Positions 34,331 through 43,128 of a DNA stretch of 64,000 bases are shown piece by piece. How positions within the stretch are numbered: the stretch's first letter is position 1; each line of letters opens with the position of its first letter. This DNA is from Atopobium sp. ICM42b (GTDB lineage: Bacteria > Actinomycetota > Coriobacteriia > Coriobacteriales > Atopobiaceae): positions 147,299 to 211,298 of the forward strand of contig JDFH01000006.1 of the NCBI GenBank assembly GCA_000564995.1. The letters are read 5' to 3'. A program made the position numbers and the translations under genes. Under the pieces are notes generated by a model, which searched no databases, was not told where the DNA came from, and saw only the letters and a list, made by a program, of their open reading frames with translations.

Positions 34331-35434
34331 TTATCTCTTGAGGTGCTCGTAAGCTTCACAAACTTCATCCACAGGACCCAGCATGCGCTGCTTGCCCTTC
34401 TCAATCCAAATAGCACGGTCACAAATGCGCTGAACCAGGTCAATGGAGTGAGAAACCAGAAGAACGGTAACGTTATTAGAAGCGACCAACTCTTTGATGC
34501 GGTTCTCGCACTTTTGCTGGAAAAGGAAGTCTCCCACCGAGAGCGTCTCATCAACAATGAGCAGGTCAGGTTCTGTAACGGTTGCAATTGCAAAGGCAAT
34601 ACGTGCCACCATACCAGAGGAGTAGTTCTTGAGTGGCATGTCCATAAAGCCCTCAAGCTCAGCAAACTCTACAATCTGGTCAAAGTGCGAGTCAATAAAC
34701 TCCTTCTTGTAACCAAGAAGAGCGCCATTGAGGTAGATATTCTCTTTAGCGGTAAGCTCCATGTCAAAGCCAGCACCAAGCTCAATAAGAGGCGCAATAG
34801 TACCTTTAACCTCACAAGTTCCCTTAGAAGGCTCAAGTACGCCCGCAATGATTTTGAGCATGGTAGACTTGCCAGAGCCGTTGGTGCCCACCAGGCCAAA
34901 AGCCTCGCCACGCTTTACTTCAAATGAGATGTCATCAAGAGCCTTGAACTCCTTAAAAGCAACCTCGCCGCGTGCAAAGGCAATAAAATACTCTTTCAAA
35001 GAGTTGAACTGCTCAGAGGCAATGTTAAAGATCTCCGAAACGCCGTTTACCGCAACAACGGTCTCTGCGTCTTCAGATGGAAGCGGTGGACGCATAAAAT
35101 CGTCATCGCCAGCAACAACTACCCAGGCAGTAACTGTCTGAGGGTTGTTGTGCGTGTCAAATGCATCAATGTAAAGATGATAGCGACCAGGCTCTGGGAA
35201 GGTATATGTCCACGACGTATTAGGAATTGAATCACCAAATTGATGCTCTGTGGTATCCCAAAAACCCTCATCCCAACGGTCGTTCAAACTCCACACATAG
35301 TGAAATTTAAAGCCCTCAGGGTCTGCACCAATAATCTTAGGAGTAGCAGTTACAGTCTCTCCTGCACGAATCTCGTGCGTATCCAAGGAAACCTGAACTG
35401 ACCAGCCTAATTCTTTATTTGGTGACTCAGACAT
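34331..35434 (-). CDS. ABC ATPase of Wzt/TagH (polysaccharide export) type with N-terminal beta domain
   Basis: The 367 residues split in two. Residues 165-367 are an ABC ATPase closest to teichoic-acid or O-antigen exporters: ALDDISFEVKRGEAFGLVGT, Walker A GTNGSGKST, the diagnostic GTIAPLIELGAGFDMELTAK, signature YSSGMVARIAFAIA, Walker B LLIVDETLSVGD and H-loop VSHS. Residues 1-110 are a beta-rich domain with an Ig- or PKD-like look (SLDTHEIRAGETVTATPKI, WTYTFPEPGRYHLYIDAF). Exporters of this class usually carry extra domains at the C-terminus. No permease partner is adjacent, which is unusual; it may work with one elsewhere. GAGGAG precedes the ATG. Confidence 0.8.
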   Translation of the reverse strand: MSESPNKELGWSVQVSLDTHEIRAGETVTATPKIIGADPEGFKFHYVWSLNDRWDEGFWDTTEHQFGDSIPNTSWTYTFPEPGRYHLYIDAFDTHNNPQTVTAWVVVAGDDDFMRPPLPSEDAETVVAVNGVSEIFNIASEQFNSLKEYFIAFARGEVAFKEFKALDDISFEVKRGEAFGLVGTNGSGKSTMLKIIAGVLEPSKGTCEVKGTIAPLIELGAGFDMELTAKENIYLNGALLGYKKEFIDSHFDQIVEFAELEGFMDMPLKNYSSGMVARIAFAIATVTEPDLLIVDETLSVGDFLFQQKCENRIKELVASNNVTVLLVSHSIDLVQRICDRAIWIEKGKQRMLGPVDEVCEAYEHLKR

Positions 35435-35510
35435 ACAACTCCTCTAATCAACTATTGCCTGAACAGTATAGCTGATTATGGCGAGAAACCCGACTTTTTA
35501 AGAGACTTCT

Positions 35511-36539
35511 CTACTTCTGTGGTGCCGCTGTGGTGGTACGAACAATAAGCTTTGGAGCAATTCTAATTGCTTCAGGCTCATACCCCGCCTCAGATGCACG
35601 TATTGTATGCTCAAGTGCCACACGACCGCGCTCGAGGAGATTAAAGCGTACGGTGGTCAAAGAGAAGTTAGGCAAATAGTCTTCAAGAGAGTCGTCAACA
35701 CCAACAACGCTCACGTCTTCCGGTACGCTCAGTCCCACTTCTTCAAATGCCGCAATGATACCTAGTGCCATCTGGTCGTTTGCTGCATAAACTGCAGTAA
35801 AATCACGATTTTCTCGCAGTTTTTTACCAATTTCATAGCCACTATTGGCGGTCCAATCGCCAGCTAAAGGCTCAACAATTTCTAGCCCATACTCAGACAT
35901 GGCATCTCGCCAGCCCTTCTCGCGAAATTGCGAGTCAATAGAGTACGAAGGGCCTGCTACAAAACAGATCTTGCGATGACCAAGCTCATAGAGGTGATCA
36001 ATGACAAGCTTTGAGCAGCCGTACTGATCTGAGTCAACAGTTGTGCAGTAAGGGTGCTCGTGCATGGTAAGAAGCACTGTTCCAAGGCCTGGCTGCGGTA
36101 CAAATGATTCAAAGTCTGATGCCATAAGACTCATGCTGATAATCATGCCGTCAACAGGAAGATTAGACATACGATGAGAAATGTCCTGCAGGCAGAGGCC
36201 ATCGTCAGAGCCTTTCTCAATCATCGTAATTGCATATTCATGCTCACGAGCAGCAGAGACAATGCCATCGAGGGTTGCCAAGTTACCAAACTCACGAATG
36301 TCGTACAGACAGAGTCCCACCGATTGATACGAACCAGACCTTAACGACCTGCCTGCAAAGCTTGGCCTAAAGCCCATGGACTCCATTGCGGCCTGGACTT
36401 TTTCTCGCGTTGCCTTGCTCACGTTTTGAGCACCATTAGCAACACGAGAAACGGTCTGCTGAGAAACACCAGCGGCTTGCGCAACATCAGCCATTGAAAC
36501 AGAGCGTTTATTTGAGCTAGAACTATGCGAGCGAGTCAC
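35511..36539 (-). CDS. LacI/GalR-family transcriptional regulator
   Basis: A 342-residue repressor-type protein. The N-terminal HTH is VSMADVAQAAGVSQQTVSRV, followed by the hinge helix region SKATREKVQAAMESMGFRPS. A periplasmic-binding-like sugar domain occupies 65-342 (VGLCLYDIREFGN, FVAGPSYSIDSQFREKGW, AVYAANDQMALGIIAAFEEV, VSVVGVDDSLEDYLPNFSLT). The start is GTG with CGGAGG upstream. It is divergent from galM-galK-galT. The same 14-bp operator-like palindrome lies in front of its own gene, of galM and of the sugar-binding protein gene at 46025, so it is probably the galactose regulator of all three units. Confidence 0.9.
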   Translation of the reverse strand: MTRSHSSSSNKRSVSMADVAQAAGVSQQTVSRVANGAQNVSKATREKVQAAMESMGFRPSFAGRSLRSGSYQSVGLCLYDIREFGNLATLDGIVSAAREHEYAITMIEKGSDDGLCLQDISHRMSNLPVDGMIISMSLMASDFESFVPQPGLGTVLLTMHEHPYCTTVDSDQYGCSKLVIDHLYELGHRKICFVAGPSYSIDSQFREKGWRDAMSEYGLEIVEPLAGDWTANSGYEIGKKLRENRDFTAVYAANDQMALGIIAAFEEVGLSVPEDVSVVGVDDSLEDYLPNFSLTTVRFNLLERGRVALEHTIRASEAGYEPEAIRIAPKLIVRTTTAAPQK

Positions 36540-36554
36540 GAATTCCTCCGATTA

Positions 36555-36588
36555 TCTGCCTGTTTACGTACTCATACTAACAGGCAGA
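36555..36588 (-). promoter_or_regulatory. lacI leader: operator inside a 10-bp inverted repeat
   Basis: TGTTTACGTACTCA (36561-36574), reverse complement TGAGTACGTAAACA, differs at one position from the sites at 36749 and 46076. It overlaps the left arm of a perfect inverted repeat TCTGCCTGTT/AACAGGCAGA with a 14-base loop. It suggests autoregulation. Confidence 0.65.
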
Positions 36589-36748
36589 TTGGCATAACGC
36601 GATAAAATTGCATATATAGCAGCAAATTAAACGTTCACGGTAAAAAAATAACCGTTCGGCGAGAAGGACTTTTGACCTGCGCTCTAACCGTTTGCCCCCG
36701 CAAAGATACCACTGACTGAAAACTTAATAATTTCCTGTTAGTTCGTTA

Positions 36749-36762
36749 TGAGTACGTTAACA
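36749..36762 (+). promoter_or_regulatory. Operator upstream of galM
   Basis: TGAGTACGTTAACA, an imperfect palindrome with a central CG as in LacI-family operators, 44 bases before galM. TAGTAT directly after it (36763-36768) may be the -10, placing the operator in the promoter spacer. Identical to the site at 46076. Confidence 0.7.
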
Positions 36763-36805
36763 TAGTATGTGTAATGCACTATGAGTAGTATCTCGGAGGT
36801 ATCCG

Positions 36806-37864
36806 ATGATTGATGTTCGACCCTTTGATAGCTTTGTTAACTCCCCTGCTGCGCTTACGTATACCATTCGCGGCGCCCATTCATCAATTAAATTAAGCAA
36901 TTTTGGTGCCACCATTTTGGGCATTTCAGTTCCAGATGTTTATGGGACGCAGGCAGATGTAGTTCTTGGATATAGCCTATTTGACCTGTATTTAGATAAC
37001 CCCGCCTGCTTTGGTGCCTCCATTGGACCTTCTGCTAATCGTGCAGATAAAGCAGAGATTCCACTTAATGGTGTTATCTATCATCTTCCTAAAAACAACG
37101 GTCCAGACAACCAAAATAACCTGCATACTGATCTGGTTACTGGTATCCATAAGCGCATTTGGCAGGCAGAAATTGATGAAGCTCAAAATACGGTAACCTT
37201 CAGCATTGACTTGGTAGATGGAGAATATGGACTACCAGGAAACCGCCACATTACCGCAACCTATAAGCTTATTGAAGAGGGTGCGCGGTCAACGGTAAAT
37301 CTTACGTATACCTGCACAACCGATGCTGCAACATTTGTAAACATGACTAACCACGTATACTTCAACCTTAATGGTCATGATTCTGGAGATGTCTGCGGTC
37401 ATAGTCTGACCATTCATGCAGATTCGTATCTGCCTCTACGAGAAGACTCAGTTTCCGCGGGAACCATAGATGCTGTTGCAGGAACACCTTTTGATTTCCG
37501 CGCACCTAAGACCATTGGTAAAGATCTTGGTGTAGATAACAAGCAGCTCAACATTGCTCATGGCTATGATCACTGCTTTGCCATTAACAACTATGAAAAC
37601 GGTCAGTTGCGCCCCGCTCTTCTCGCCACATCAGAAAGCGGGCGCTCGCTTGAGATTCAAATTACCGCTCCAGGTGCTCATCTTTATACCGGCAACTGGC
37701 TTGATGAGGCACGTGCAAAAGACGGCGCTATTTACAAGCCTCAGGCTGGTTTTGCATTTGAGAGCGAGTTTTATCCAGATTGCGCTCACCATGTAGAGTG
37801 GCCTCAGCCCACATGCACGCCTGAGCAGCCATACAGCTCACAGATTGTTTATAGATTCTTTTAA
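36806..37864 (+). CDS. galM: Aldose 1-epimerase (galactose mutarotase)
   Basis: Interconverts alpha and beta anomers of galactose, the entry to the Leloir pathway. The 352 residues contain the substrate-binding GASIGPSANRADKAEI, NLHTDLVTGIHKRIW, and NMTNHVYFNLNGH, where the catalytic His is expected, then HGYDHCFAIN and the late Glu in AGFAFESEFYPD. GGAGG precedes the ATG. First gene of galM-galK-galT. Confidence 0.94.
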   Translation: MIDVRPFDSFVNSPAALTYTIRGAHSSIKLSNFGATILGISVPDVYGTQADVVLGYSLFDLYLDNPACFGASIGPSANRADKAEIPLNGVIYHLPKNNGPDNQNNLHTDLVTGIHKRIWQAEIDEAQNTVTFSIDLVDGEYGLPGNRHITATYKLIEEGARSTVNLTYTCTTDAATFVNMTNHVYFNLNGHDSGDVCGHSLTIHADSYLPLREDSVSAGTIDAVAGTPFDFRAPKTIGKDLGVDNKQLNIAHGYDHCFAINNYENGQLRPALLATSESGRSLEIQITAPGAHLYTGNWLDEARAKDGAIYKPQAGFAFESEFYPDCAHHVEWPQPTCTPEQPYSSQIVYRFF

Positions 37865-37902
37865 GATACCTGGCTTCACAGCACTAAAGGGAAAGGAACA
37901 CC

Positions 37903-39114
37903 ATGGCTCACACGTTTGACGAGAAAACCACAGCTCAGCTCAATCGCGCAAAAGAGCACTTTGAGCAAATGTTCGGAAAAGCTGACCGCTATCTTGCAGT
38001 ACATGCGCCTGGTCGCTCCGAGATTGCTGGTAATCACACTGATCACGAGGGTGGTCATGTTATTGCCGGCGCCCTAGATGTTGCTATTGACGCTATTTGC
38101 GCACCTAATAACCTGGGCGTTATTCGTGTTGCCAGCGTTGGATACGATCCTTTTGAGGTAGATTTCACAAATCTGGAACCCTCAGAGGATGAGTTCCTTA
38201 CCACTAAGGCCATTGTTCGCGGCATGGCTGCAAACCTGGTCAAACTTGGCTTTGAACCAACTGGTTTTGACATGGCAGTAGTAAGCGACGTACCTGGTGG
38301 CGGTGGACTTTCTTCCTCTGCTGCTTTTGAGGCTGCAGCAGGTCGCGCAATGGAAGCACTCTGGGAAGGTGGCTCCGAGATTTCTGCGGTTAAACTTGCT
38401 CAAATGAGCCAGAACACAGAAAACGTTTACTTTGGCAAGCCTTGCGGCCTTATGGATCAGCTTGCTGTTTGCCTTGGCGGCCTTGCCTTTATGAACTTTG
38501 AGGATTCTGCAGAGCCCAAGGCAGAAAAGCTGGACCTTAACTTTGAGGATTACGGCTACGCCCTCTGCCTTGTTGATGTTGGCTGCGACCATGTTGCCTT
38601 CACAGATGAATACGCGGCTGTTCCCGTAGAGATGCAGAAAGTTGCAGCAGCCTTTGGCAAGACACGCCTCTCTGAGGTTCCGGTTGAAGACTTCCAGGCT
38701 CGCGTTACTGAATTGCGAGAAGAGCTTGGAGACCGCGCTCTTCTCCGCGCTATTCACTACTGGTACGAGAATGACCTGGTAGATAAGAGGTGGACAGACC
38801 TTCAGAACTCCGATATTGAGTCCTTTATTGCGCTCACCAACGCTTCTGGCGCAAGCTCAGGCATGTACCTGCAGAACGTTTCTACTTCTGGCTCGTATCA
38901 GCCAGCTATGCTTGCCCTCGGTTTGGCCGAGAGCATCTTAAAAGGTTCTGGCGCCGTTCGCATTCACGGTGGCGGTTTTGGTGGCTCTATCCAGTGCTTT
39001 GTTCCTCTCGCCCTAGTCGAGACCTTCATTTCACAAATGAACCAGTGGTTTGGCGAAGGCGCCTGCCGCCACTACGCCATCTCTGACCAGGGAGCTTGTG
39101 CACAATGGCTGTAG
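37903..39114 (+). CDS. galK: Galactokinase
   Basis: GHMP kinase that phosphorylates galactose at C1. The 403 residues show the signature GRSEIAGNHTDHEGGHVIAG near 35 (family GRxNxIGEHTDY; here SEIAGNHTDH), the ATP loop VPGGGGLSSSAAFE near 135, and CGLMDQLAVCLGG. VRIHGGGFGGSIQCFVP is motif 3. GGGAAAGGA precedes the ATG. It overlaps galT by 10 bases. Confidence 0.95.
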   Translation: MAHTFDEKTTAQLNRAKEHFEQMFGKADRYLAVHAPGRSEIAGNHTDHEGGHVIAGALDVAIDAICAPNNLGVIRVASVGYDPFEVDFTNLEPSEDEFLTTKAIVRGMAANLVKLGFEPTGFDMAVVSDVPGGGGLSSSAAFEAAAGRAMEALWEGGSEISAVKLAQMSQNTENVYFGKPCGLMDQLAVCLGGLAFMNFEDSAEPKAEKLDLNFEDYGYALCLVDVGCDHVAFTDEYAAVPVEMQKVAAAFGKTRLSEVPVEDFQARVTELREELGDRALLRAIHYWYENDLVDKRWTDLQNSDIESFIALTNASGASSGMYLQNVSTSGSYQPAMLALGLAESILKGSGAVRIHGGGFGGSIQCFVPLALVETFISQMNQWFGEGACRHYAISDQGACAQWL

Positions 39115-40742
39115 CAGACAATGAAAGCGCACTTTGCATTCAGCAGCTTGTCGCGTATGCATGCGAGCGCGGACTTATTCAAACTGAGGATTTGACCTGG
39201 TGCTATAACGCGCTGTTGGACATGCTTTCGTACGAGGGGCCCGCCCCCGTTAAGCCTTGGGAGAAGATTGACCTAGCGTCGTTTAATCTTGACCAGACAC
39301 TTGCCGAGCTTGCTCGCCTAGCTGTTGCTCACGGTCTTGCCGAGAACACCCAGAGCGGTGAAGACTCTTTTGCTATGCGCGTCATGGGCCTTCTGCTGCC
39401 AAAGCCTTCCGAGGTGGCGCACCATTTCAATGAGCTGTACGTTGCCGAGGGACCTCGCGCCGCAACTGACTGGTTCTACACGCTTTGCTGCGACGCAGGC
39501 TATGTCAGAAGAAGCGCCATTGCCAGGAATATCACGTGGACTACCCCAACTACCTGGGGAGACTTAGAGATTACCATCAACCTCTCCAAGCCAGAAAAAG
39601 ATCCTCGCGAGATTGCTGCAGCTAAAACGGCTCAAAACACTTCTGGCGAGAAGTACCCTGCATGCCAGCTCTGCCTTGATAATGAGGGTTATTCTGGACG
39701 CGGCGCTTCGTCTGGTGCAGGCGCTCATCCTGCCAGGCAGAACCTGCGCATCATCCCCATTGAGCTCAACCAGCATCGTTGGGGATTCCAGTACAGTCCG
39801 TACGCATACTTCAACGAGCACTGCATTGCCATGAACTCGGATCACATTCCTATGCACATTGATCACGAGGCGCTGGTCAACCTCTTTGACTTTGTGGACA
39901 GGTTTCCCCACTACTTCATTGGTTCAAACGCTGACCTGCCCATTGTGGGTGGATCGATCCTCTCGCACGATCACTACCAGGGCGGACGTTACGAGTTCCC
40001 TATGATGCGTGCAGAAGTTGCGGAAGAGTTTGAGCTCAAGCAGTTCCCCGAGGTGGCGGGCGCAATTCTCAAGTGGCCACTCTCCGTTCTTCGCCTCTCC
40101 TCTACCAGTCGAGAAGAAACACTCAAAGCTGCAGAGTTTATCATCACCGCATGGCGCAGCTATACCGACGAATCTGTCTCTGTTTATGCGGAAACTGACG
40201 GCGAGCCCCACAACACGGTTACCCCTGTTGTTCGCAAGCTTGAGAGCGGCAGCTACGAGGTCTTTCTTGCGCTGCGCTGCAACGTTACCAGTGAAAAGCA
40301 TCCGCTTGGCATCTTCCATCCACATGCTGAGTATCACCACATCAAGAAAGAAAATATCGGACTCATCGAGGTCATGGGACTTGCCGTGCTTCCGCCTCGT
40401 CTTGTGCCAGAGCTCAATAAAGTTCAGTCTGTAATGGAGCAGTGCCTGGCAAATGGCAAGAAAGCTAACGCAGTCTATGGACAGCTGACTACGGACTCCA
40501 CCACCATCTCTCATGCCGATTGGGCTCGCCAGATCTACGCCAAGCTGCTTGAGCAGGGCGACGGTTCTAGCAAAGATGCGGCTTCGAAGAAGGACATCTC
40601 TTCTCTCTCATCCGAGCAGCTCAAGAAGTACATTTACGACGAAGTTGGCATTGTCTTCTCGCACGTCCTTGAAGACGCCGGCGTATTCAAGTGGAACGAA
40701 GAAGGACGAGCAGCACAGCATCGCTTCCTCGAGTCTCTGTAG
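39105..40742 (+). CDS. galT: UDP-glucose-hexose-1-phosphate uridylyltransferase, class II
   Basis: Exchanges UMP between UDP-glucose and galactose 1-phosphate. From the ATG at 39105 it has 545 residues, close to the class II (Firmicute-type) size and unlike the about 350-residue class I enzyme. Motifs are ACQLCLDNEGYSGRG, EHCIAMNSDHIPMHID, and the active-site stretch VGGSILSHDHYQGG. HPHAEYHHIKKENIGLIEVM lies near 415. A TTG at 39096 is in frame, but GGGAG is too close to it. galE is not in the window. Confidence 0.95.
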   Translation: MAVADNESALCIQQLVAYACERGLIQTEDLTWCYNALLDMLSYEGPAPVKPWEKIDLASFNLDQTLAELARLAVAHGLAENTQSGEDSFAMRVMGLLLPKPSEVAHHFNELYVAEGPRAATDWFYTLCCDAGYVRRSAIARNITWTTPTTWGDLEITINLSKPEKDPREIAAAKTAQNTSGEKYPACQLCLDNEGYSGRGASSGAGAHPARQNLRIIPIELNQHRWGFQYSPYAYFNEHCIAMNSDHIPMHIDHEALVNLFDFVDRFPHYFIGSNADLPIVGGSILSHDHYQGGRYEFPMMRAEVAEEFELKQFPEVAGAILKWPLSVLRLSSTSREETLKAAEFIITAWRSYTDESVSVYAETDGEPHNTVTPVVRKLESGSYEVFLALRCNVTSEKHPLGIFHPHAEYHHIKKENIGLIEVMGLAVLPPRLVPELNKVQSVMEQCLANGKKANAVYGQLTTDSTTISHADWARQIYAKLLEQGDGSSKDAASKKDISSLSSEQLKKYIYDEVGIVFSHVLEDAGVFKWNEEGRAAQHRFLESL

Positions 40743-40824
40743 CTACTACCGTCCACAGGTTCGTTCGTAGCTCACGATGCTCCACGTGCAATAACGTATC
40801 TCGCAATCGCAAAGATCACCCAGC

Positions 40825-40858
40825 AAGAGGGCCGAGAAAATCGGCTCTCTTGTTTTTT
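40825..40858 (+). terminator. Rho-independent terminator of galM-galK-galT
   Basis: AAGAGGGCCGA, 5-base loop, TCGGCTCTCTT with one G-T pair, followed by GTTTTTT. It starts 83 bases after the galT stop. Confidence 0.88.
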
Positions 40859-40906
40859 ACCGCCAAATCGTCAGCCCACGACAGTTAAAGAACGCTCAAG
40901 CACAGC

Positions 40907-41239
40907 AAAGTCAGATATTCTGTTGGATGTGGGATCTGATTTGACCCTTCTAACACACCTATGTCGGATAATCTGTCGCAGATAGCCCTGTTCAACGCTT
41001 CGAGCACATCTACGTCGGATAATCTGTCGCAGAAAACTCTGTTCAACGCTTCGAGCACATCTATGTCGGACATTCTGCAGGCTTTGAGAGGCACGACCAC
41101 AGTAAAGTCGGATAATCTGTCGATAGTTAACATATTTTCCGACATAGGTGTGTTATTTCCCTTTAAATCTGCAGAATATCAGCCATAGGTGTGCTTTCCA
41201 GGACAAAAATTGCAGATTATCCGACTTAGGTGTGTTGCG
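40907..41239. repeat. Cluster of about eight copies of a 25-bp motif in both orientations
   Basis: Consensus about ACACACCTATGTCGGATAATCTGC, split here as ACACACCTATG + TCGGATAATCTGC. Forward copies begin near 40907 (degenerate), 40951, 41002, 41053 and 41098; reversed copies lie near 41137, 41165 and 41208. The outermost good copies (40951 and 41208) form about 24-bp terminal inverted repeats around a 290-bp segment. Both strands happen to be open over the repeats (40961-41188 plus, 40885-41145 minus), but neither peptide has a ribosome site or resembles a known family. It fills most of the 715-bp gap between galT and the transporter, from one terminator to the next. Confidence 0.75.
40951..41083. 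repeat. 51-bp tandem direct repeat
   Basis: GTCGGATAATCTGTCGCAGA recurs at 40963 and 41014, and a variant at 41065, exactly 51 bp apart. The spacer CTGTTCAACGCTTCGAGCAC is identical between the copies. Two full units and a partial third. Confidence 0.85.
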
Positions 41240-41346
41240 AAAATTCTAAAAGGACATATGTCTAAATTGATACAGCGTTTTACCAGCTAGTTTTTAAATT
41301 TCCCGTAAAGTCACTTTTCATTAACGTGCAAGCGCTGTCTTTCGCC

Positions 41347-41379
41347 AAAAAAAGAGGCGTCTACGTGAGTAGACGCCTC
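41347..41379 (-). terminator. Rho-independent terminator of the sugar ABC operon
   Basis: GAGGCGTCTAC, four bases, GTAGACGCCTC: perfect 11-bp stem, followed on the minus strand by seven Ts. It lies 79 bases past the permease stop. Between it and that stop is only GC-rich sequence without a supported gene. Confidence 0.92.
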
Positions 41380-41457
41380 GAAACTTGCACGTAATAGCAG
41401 GCTTTCCACACTTGCGCTGCGTTTCCGAACTTGCGGCGCGCGGCGCGGGAGCGCCAG

Positions 41458-43113
41458 CTACTTCTTCTGGACGTACTTCAAGCAGTCAAGGGTGACAGCG
41501 GTCAGAATAATGACGCCCGAGAAGACAAACTGCAGGTTGGTGTCGATACCAAGAATGGTCAGTGCGTAAGTCAGTGCGGTGAAGATAAGAACACCCACGG
41601 TAACACCGGAGATCTTACCAATACCACCGGTGAACGAGACGCCACCAACAACGCAGGCTGCGATTGCGTCCATGTCCCAACCCTGGCCGTAAGCTGCGGA
41701 ACCAGAGCCGACCATACGCATGCACTCGAGCCATGAACCAAATCCGTAGAGGATACCAGCCATAACAAAAGCGCCAACCATAACTCTAAAGACAGAGATA
41801 CCGGAAACAGCTGCTGCCTCAGGGTTTCCACCTACTGCATAGAGATTCTTACCAAAGGTGGTCTTGTTCCAGATGAACCAAACAATAGCAATAGCTGCGA
41901 TTGCCCACAGAATGATGGATGGGAATTTACCAATTCGTGGAATGACCATGTCTGGAATAGATGGCTCGATAGCACCAAACGAAACACCCTTTGTTGCATA
42001 GGTAACAATACCAAAGATAATCAGCATGTTAGCCATGGTCGAGATGAATGGGTGCATCTTAAACTTAGCAGTAAAGAAGCCAGCGATACTGGTAAAGCAG
42101 GTGCAGAGAACAATACAGGTAACCAAAGCCATGATGATTCTGACAGGAATTGGAATACCAGTAAGGTCAAACGTGATACCAAAGACCTGACCAGTATTGA
42201 TGCCCTGGTGCATGATGATGGTTGAAGCGGTCATGCCCATACCAACCATACGACCAATGGAAAGGTCAGTACCGGTAAGCAGAATCAATCCAGCTACACC
42301 AAGAGCCAAGAACATTCGAGGCGATGCCTGCTGAAGAATGTTGATGACGTTGGAGTATGTCAGGAGCTGAGTGCCCTTGACTGCTGGGGTAATGATACAA
42401 AGGGCAATGAATACCAGGAGAATAACAATGTACAGACCGTTCTGAAGCAAGAATGAACGGGTGTTGAAGGTGTACTTGTAGTTCTCCCACTTCTGAGCCT
42501 GAGACTCCAGTGGAGTGAACTTAGACATCCTGAGAAGGTCGATGAGGTGATACTCATGACTAAACGCATTATGAGCACGGTCTTTGATGCGCTGAAGGTC
42601 TTTCTGATAGTTGACCTTTGCATCAAACTGACGGTTCTTATAGACGTACTTCTCGTCTTTGATTTCTTGAGCGTCAGAAGTCTTGCTGACAGCCTCTTCA
42701 TGCTCCTTCTTGAGGCGCTCAAGAGCAGCAGCGTAGTTCTGCTTAGCCTGCTCCTTCTCAAGAGCACAGCTAGCCTTTACAGGCTCCAGGTACTCGTTCT
42801 TGTAGTGCTCCTTAAGATAAGCTTCGGCCTCTGCGATAAGCTTGGAGACCTGAGCGCTATTCTCGGACTCAACCTTCTTTGCAAGCTCCAGCTCAGCCTT
42901 GTAGCCCTCGATAAGCGTGTTGCGCTCTTCGGCGGAGATAGACTTATCGCGCTTTGTTGACTCAATAGCGCTTAGTGTTGAAATTACTTTGTTGGTACCA
43001 TTTGCGCGAAGCTCATCAATCTGAGCCTGAATGGAACCAATCTTCTGATCAATAGGCTTTAGCAGCTCTTTTTCCTGCTCGGCCGTCAGAACAGATCCAC
43101 CTGTTTTTGGCAT
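41458..43113 (-). CDS. mglC: Sugar ABC transporter permease (MglC-like) with long N-terminal coiled coil
   Basis: Membrane subunit of a galactose/methyl-galactoside-type importer. The C-terminal about 330 residues are a BPD_transp_2 permease with eight or more hydrophobic segments and the conserved LALGVAGLILLTGTDLSIGRMVGM. AIAIVWFIWNKTTFGKNLYAVGG and NPEAAAVSGISVFRVMV follow. The first about 200 residues are hydrophilic, rich in Lys, Glu and Ala, and predicted coiled coil (LERLKKEHEEAVSKTSDAQE). Classical MglC is only about 336 residues. The added part faces the cytoplasm by inference. The gene is third in the order binding protein-ATPase-permease and lies 15 bases after mglA. Confidence 0.88.
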   Translation of the reverse strand: MPKTGGSVLTAEQEKELLKPIDQKIGSIQAQIDELRANGTNKVISTLSAIESTKRDKSISAEERNTLIEGYKAELELAKKVESENSAQVSKLIAEAEAYLKEHYKNEYLEPVKASCALEKEQAKQNYAAALERLKKEHEEAVSKTSDAQEIKDEKYVYKNRQFDAKVNYQKDLQRIKDRAHNAFSHEYHLIDLLRMSKFTPLESQAQKWENYKYTFNTRSFLLQNGLYIVILLVFIALCIITPAVKGTQLLTYSNVINILQQASPRMFLALGVAGLILLTGTDLSIGRMVGMGMTASTIIMHQGINTGQVFGITFDLTGIPIPVRIIMALVTCIVLCTCFTSIAGFFTAKFKMHPFISTMANMLIIFGIVTYATKGVSFGAIEPSIPDMVIPRIGKFPSIILWAIAAIAIVWFIWNKTTFGKNLYAVGGNPEAAAVSGISVFRVMVGAFVMAGILYGFGSWLECMRMVGSGSAAYGQGWDMDAIAACVVGGVSFTGGIGKISGVTVGVLIFTALTYALTILGIDTNLQFVFSGVIILTAVTLDCLKYVQKK

Positions 43114-43128
43114 TTATATCATCCTCTC

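Noticed and set aside
40951-41083. CRISPR array
   Set aside because: The spacers between the 51-bp repeats are nearly identical, there are only two to three units, and no cas genes are present.
40885-41188. Two small open frames (plus 40961-41188, minus 40885-41145) over the repeat cluster
   Set aside because: Both encode only the repeat, neither has a ribosome site, and the motif recurs in both orientations, so coding is not supported. Not excluded as a gene remnant.
40907-41239. Repeat RNA antitoxin of a type III toxin-antitoxin pair
   Set aside because: Tandem repeats fit superficially, but no toxin-sized gene follows on either strand.
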